From contig CAZGSQ010000148.1 of the NCBI GenBank assembly GCA_964528535.1, positions 1-8,676 on the forward strand: a stretch of 8,676 nucleotides of DNA. The letters are read 5' to 3'. Shown here in pieces: positions 6,101 through 8,676 of this stretch. Source of the stretch: CAINVV01 sp964528535 (GTDB taxonomy: Bacteria; Bacteroidota; Bacteroidia; Bacteroidales; Prolixibacteraceae). Under the pieces are notes generated by a model. It searched no databases, was not told where the DNA came from, and was given only the letters and a program-made list of their open reading frames with translations. Both the position numbers and the translations under genes were made by a program. Each line of letters begins with the position of its first letter. Position 1 is the stretch's first letter.

Positions 6101-7003
6101 ATGAGAAATTTATTACGCCTACCCGCCCTTTTTCTCTTGTTGGCCACAACTGCATGTCACACCTCAACCGATGGCATTGCCAAATTTTCGGATAGCGCCT
6201 TCGCAGAAGCGCCCGTTTTTCAACGCGCCGCCAAGTTTGAGGCTCCTGCGGTTGATGGATCCGGTCAGGACGTTGATGCTTCAGGCACTGTGCCGGAGCA
6301 ACCCGTTCATTCAACTTCCGCGGAAGCGAAAAAAATTATCAAGGACGGCCGCATCACTGTCAAAACCAACGACATCGCGGTAGCAAAGAGCGCGATCGAC
6401 CGGCTGGCCAAAGAATTCAATGCTAGTTACGACAACGAAGAGCTTCAAAATGATGACAGATCCACCTCCTACGACCTGAAATTGCGCATCCCTGCTGCCA
6501 ATTTTGAGAAGGTGCTGGCCGCCATCGAGAAGGGAGGCGATGAAATCACCGGCAAGAGCATCCATTCGAGAGATGTTACTGCCGAATTCATCGACGTTGA
6601 ATCGCGCATCGAAAACAAGCGCGATTACCTCAAACGTTACAAGGAACTGCTTGCCAAAGCCAACTCCGTGAAAGACATTCTCGAGATACAGGAGCGCATC
6701 AGGAGTTTGCAGGAGGAGCTGGAAAGCAGGGAGAAACAGCTCAAGTACCTTTCTGACCAGGTGGCCTTCAGCACCCTTGCCATCACCCTCACCAAATTTA
6801 AAGAGTATGCCTACAAGCCGGTACAACAGGACAAATTTGCCGAGCGTGTCAAAAAATCACTGAACAGCGGCTGGTCGGGCATGGTGTCGCTTCTTCTCTG
6901 GCTAATTTCTATCTGGCCATTTTACCTGTTGATTGCTTTGGCCTGGCTCCTTCTCAAAGAAATCAGGAACAGACGTAAAAATATCCCTAAAAAAGAGGGT
7001 TGA
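6101..7003 (+). CDS. DUF4349 domain lipoprotein with C-terminal membrane anchor
   Basis: A 300-residue envelope protein. The signal peptide ends in a lipobox-like LLLATTAC with Cys19 as the lipidation site. A low-complexity linker follows (about 20-75), then the DUF4349 domain (about 78-240): a KKIIKDGRITVKTNDIAVAK strand/helix start, a DLKLRIPAANFEKVLAAIEK segment (the 'R(V/I)P..F' feature of this family), SRDVTAEFIDVESRIENKR, and a long coiled-coil helix pair (about 190-220, IQERIRSLQEELESREKQLKYL). One strongly hydrophobic segment (about 261-285) and a basic tail (RNRRKNIPKKEG) finish the protein. The family is uncharacterised biochemically. The next gene starts 80 nt downstream on the same strand. 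Confidence 0.9.
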   Translation: MRNLLRLPALFLLLATTACHTSTDGIAKFSDSAFAEAPVFQRAAKFEAPAVDGSGQDVDASGTVPEQPVHSTSAEAKKIIKDGRITVKTNDIAVAKSAIDRLAKEFNASYDNEELQNDDRSTSYDLKLRIPAANFEKVLAAIEKGGDEITGKSIHSRDVTAEFIDVESRIENKRDYLKRYKELLAKANSVKDILEIQERIRSLQEELESREKQLKYLSDQVAFSTLAITLTKFKEYAYKPVQQDKFAERVKKSLNSGWSGMVSLLLWLISIWPFYLLIALAWLLLKEIRNRRKNIPKKEG

Positions 7004-7083
7004 GCAAAGAGTGCTTCAACTTGTTACCTATTTTTGTAACGATCTCTCCTGACAGCCGTATTCACCTTAAACAAATACATACC

Positions 7084-7761
7084 ATGAGCAAAATTTTTCA
7101 ATTTGGAGAAGATGTACCGGGATACAACATTCCGGTCCTGAATGAACGTGAAATCAGGGCCGCCGCAGGCATCCTGTTTTTGATGATGTTTATCACCATT
7201 GTCACTGTCTTGACAAAAGGAAATTTCGTGCCACTGAAGTTTGCGGTGGTCATTTTTCTGACCGATATCCTGATCCGTGTGCTGATCAATCCTAAATTCG
7301 CCCCCTCCCTGATCATCGGCAGGTTGATCGTCCACAACCAGACGCCCGAATATGTGGGCGCCAAACAGAAGAAATTTGCCTGGATCATAGGCATCGTTTT
7401 GGCATTGACCATGTTCATCTTCCTTATAGTTGTCAACTCCTACAGCCCCATCACAGGCATCATCTGCCTGATCTGCCTCATCTTTCTCTTCTTCGAATCG
7501 GCCTTCGGCATTTGTATTGGATGCAAAGCCTATTCTTTGATTTACAAGGAAAAGGCGCAGTACTGTCCGGGGGAAGTGTGCGAAATCAAAGACAGACAAC
7601 CCATTCAGAAAATTTCGTGGGTACAGATCCTCATCGTACTGCTCTTCGCTGGCTATATCTTCCTCACCATTGCACTCTTCAAGGAGAGTTTCAGCAAGAA
7701 GCCATTTGACCTGTTTGGGCTCGAGAAACATGATGCGCCTGTAGAAGCACCCATCAAATAA
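7084..7761 (+). CDS. DUF4395 family integral membrane protein
   Basis: A 225-residue polytopic membrane protein. Start ATG 7084 (MSKIFQFGEDVPGYNIPVLNEREIRAAAG) is chosen; the frame is open back to a TTG at 7000, which overlaps the previous gene and adds a segment unlike the family. Likely membrane segments are 30-43, 50-68, 98-117, 123-141 and 182-200. DUF4395 marks are NEREIRAAAGILF (20-32), NPKFAPSL (69-76) and the ESAFGICIGCKAY segment (138-150) with a CxxC pair at Cys144 and Cys147. A second Cys pair (Cys161, Cys166; YCPGEVCE) follows on the loop. A redox or metal role is plausible but unproven. It ends 3 nt before the DUF1003 gene, so the two are almost certainly co-transcribed. Confidence 0.88.
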   Translation: MSKIFQFGEDVPGYNIPVLNEREIRAAAGILFLMMFITIVTVLTKGNFVPLKFAVVIFLTDILIRVLINPKFAPSLIIGRLIVHNQTPEYVGAKQKKFAWIIGIVLALTMFIFLIVVNSYSPITGIICLICLIFLFFESAFGICIGCKAYSLIYKEKAQYCPGEVCEIKDRQPIQKISWVQILIVLLFAGYIFLTIALFKESFSKKPFDLFGLEKHDAPVEAPIK

Positions 7762-7764
7762 GCC

Positions 7765-8175
7765 ATGGAACACACAAAAAACTGGCACGACAAGCACAAG
7801 GAGACCCTGAGCTTTGGCAGCCGTCTGGCCGATACAGTGGCCAAAGGGATGGGGTCATGGAATTTCATCATCATCCAGACCATCCTCGTCATCTTGTGGA
7901 TGGGTCTGAACCTGGTGGGTTTTGTCTACCATTGGGACATCTATCCATTTATCCTTCTCAACCTGGTTTTCTCTACCCAGGCAGCCTACGCGGCGCCCAT
8001 CATCATGATGTCGCAGAACAGGCAAAACGACAGGGACCGGGTACAGGCACAGGCCGATTACCAGACGAATATTGACGCAAAACTAGAGATTGAGGCACTC
8101 TCCAAAAAATTGAATACGCTGGAAGTCGACAAGCTCGACAAAATAATCAGGATGCTGGAGGAGCAGAAGGGCTGA
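7765..8175 (+). CDS. DUF1003 family membrane protein
   Basis: A 136-residue protein of the DUF1003 family, function unknown. Visible marks are SFGSRLADTVAKGMGSWNFIIIQ at the start, two membrane segments (about 33-54 and 60-78) and the highly characteristic LNLVFSTQAAYAAPIIMMSQNRQNDRDR after the second one. The C-terminal part (about 100-135) is a charged helix (IEALSKKLNTLEVDKLDKIIRMLEEQ), probably a cytoplasmic coiled coil. The length is a little short for the family, which often has a longer N-terminus. It follows the DUF4395 gene by 3 nt and closes the probable three-gene unit. Confidence 0.92.
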   Translation: MEHTKNWHDKHKETLSFGSRLADTVAKGMGSWNFIIIQTILVILWMGLNLVGFVYHWDIYPFILLNLVFSTQAAYAAPIIMMSQNRQNDRDRVQAQADYQTNIDAKLEIEALSKKLNTLEVDKLDKIIRMLEEQKG

Positions 8176-8230
8176 TGTTGAATCCATCACTACCTTTTGC
8201 AACCGATTCGACTACTACTAATTTTTTAAC

Positions 8231-8632
8231 ATGTTCAGCAAACTACCCATCGTAAGCCTCTTTCTGCTGTGCGCTTTTTTTGGCAAGTCACAAAATACAG
8301 AGACCTCGAAAGCCATTCTCCGGCAGGAGTTGATGTTCCCTTACCAGGAAGCGCACACCCATGGCAGCTCTATCGTCGAACTTCCCAACGGGGATTTGCT
8401 TTCCTGCTGGTTTCAGGGCAGCGGAGAACGTACAGCAGATGATGTTCGGGTGATGGGGTCGCGGCAGAAAAGCGGCACGAACAGTTGGGCCACTCCTTTC
8501 GTAATGGCCGATACCAAAGGGATTCCCGATTGCAATCCGGTGCTTTACCTCACCCGGAAAGGGAAACTCTTCCTTTTCTGGGTGGCTGTGCAGGCCAATG
8601 AGTGGCAGTATGCCATTCTTCGCTTTCGCACC
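8231..8632 (+). CDS. BNR/sialidase-like secreted protein, N-terminal fragment
   Basis: The first 134 codons of a gene cut by the adapter at 8633. The start ATG 8231 gives a signal peptide (MFSKLPIVSLFLLCAFFGKSQ, probable cut after SQ at residue 21). The mature part begins with the pattern of BNR-repeat sialidase-like proteins: AHTHGSSIVELPNGDLLSCWF (41-61) with QGSGER after it, a DDVRVMGSR strand, a degenerate Asp-box (SGTNSWATP), IPDCNPVLYL, and LFLFWVAVQ. This is a six-bladed propeller family often named exo-alpha-sialidase. The classical FRIP arginine motif is not seen in this part, so sialic acid is not assured as substrate. The 55-nt gap upstream has TACCTTTTG at 8191-8199, near the -7 consensus with one extra base. 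Confidence 0.75.
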
Positions 8633-8676
8633 AGATCGGAAGAGCGTCGTGTAGGGAAAGAGTGTTCAGAGCCGTG
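8633..8676 (-). other. Illumina read-1 adapter, right end (artefact)
   Basis: Bases 8633-8665 are the reverse complement of the Illumina read-1 adapter (AGATCGGAAGAGCGTCGTGT...). Bases 8666-8676 are the reverse complement of the same 11-nt extension found at 6-16. The 44-bp unit is thus a perfect inverted copy of 6-49. It ends the genomic insert and interrupts the sialidase-like gene; the open frame must not be read across it. Confidence 0.97.

Noticed and set aside
7024..7797. 257-codon open frame antisense to the DUF4395 gene
   Set aside because: The + strand frame carries clear DUF4395 marks and membrane segments; the antisense product is an acidic, feature-less shadow.
50..8632. Polysaccharide utilisation locus
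   Set aside because: No SusC/SusD-like pair or dedicated regulator is present, and the carbohydrate-related genes lie in separate transcription units.
6..8676. 44-bp perfect terminal inverted repeats suggesting a transposon or linear element
   Set aside because: The repeats contain the Illumina read-1 adapter and are a library artefact.

Overview
The window looks like a piece of a Bacteroidota (Bacteroidetes) chromosome. The evidence is signal peptides ending in a '..SQ' cut site, a TAnnTTTG-type promoter -7 box ahead of a toxin gene, little Shine-Dalgarno signal, and protein families typical of that phylum. Genus cannot be told. The two ends are not natural DNA: bases 6-49 and 8633-8676 are the same 44-bp sequence in inverted orientation and contain the Illumina read-1 adapter. 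The genomic insert is therefore about 50-8632, and both outermost genes are cut by the library fragment ends.

Layout. (1) 50-907: C-terminal part of a GH50-like (agarase-like, clan GH-A) glycoside hydrolase. (2) 1038-3178, + strand, a probable operon: an exported protein of unknown function, a 432-residue double-domain class II aldolase 2 nt downstream, and a 55-residue membrane protein not obvious as a gene at first sight. (3) About 3179-5166: a visibly AT-rich accessory island with all convincing genes on the - strand. It holds a HigB-HigA toxin-antitoxin pair and a small secreted protein with an internal duplication. Two related imperfectly palindromic elements of about 123 bp, and possibly a third, lie so that, read on the - strand, each gene unit is followed by one element. 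This resembles a short integron-type cassette array without canonical attC ends and without an integrase in view. (4) 5167-6015, - strand: an exported, probably outer-membrane beta-barrel protein. (5) 6101-8175, + strand, divergent from it: a DUF4349 lipoprotein, a DUF4395 membrane protein and a DUF1003 membrane protein. (6) 8231-8632: the start of a secreted BNR/sialidase-like protein, cut by the adapter.

How it fits together. The GH50-like enzyme, the class II aldolase and the sialidase-like protein suggest a glycan-degrading lifestyle, but no SusC/SusD pair is present, so this is not shown to be a polysaccharide utilisation locus. The DUF4349-DUF4395-DUF1003 set is probably an envelope-related unit. 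The most interesting part is the island: a toxin-antitoxin pair and a repeat-bearing secreted protein carried between hairpin-forming repeats, inserted between two ordinary chromosomal transcription units.
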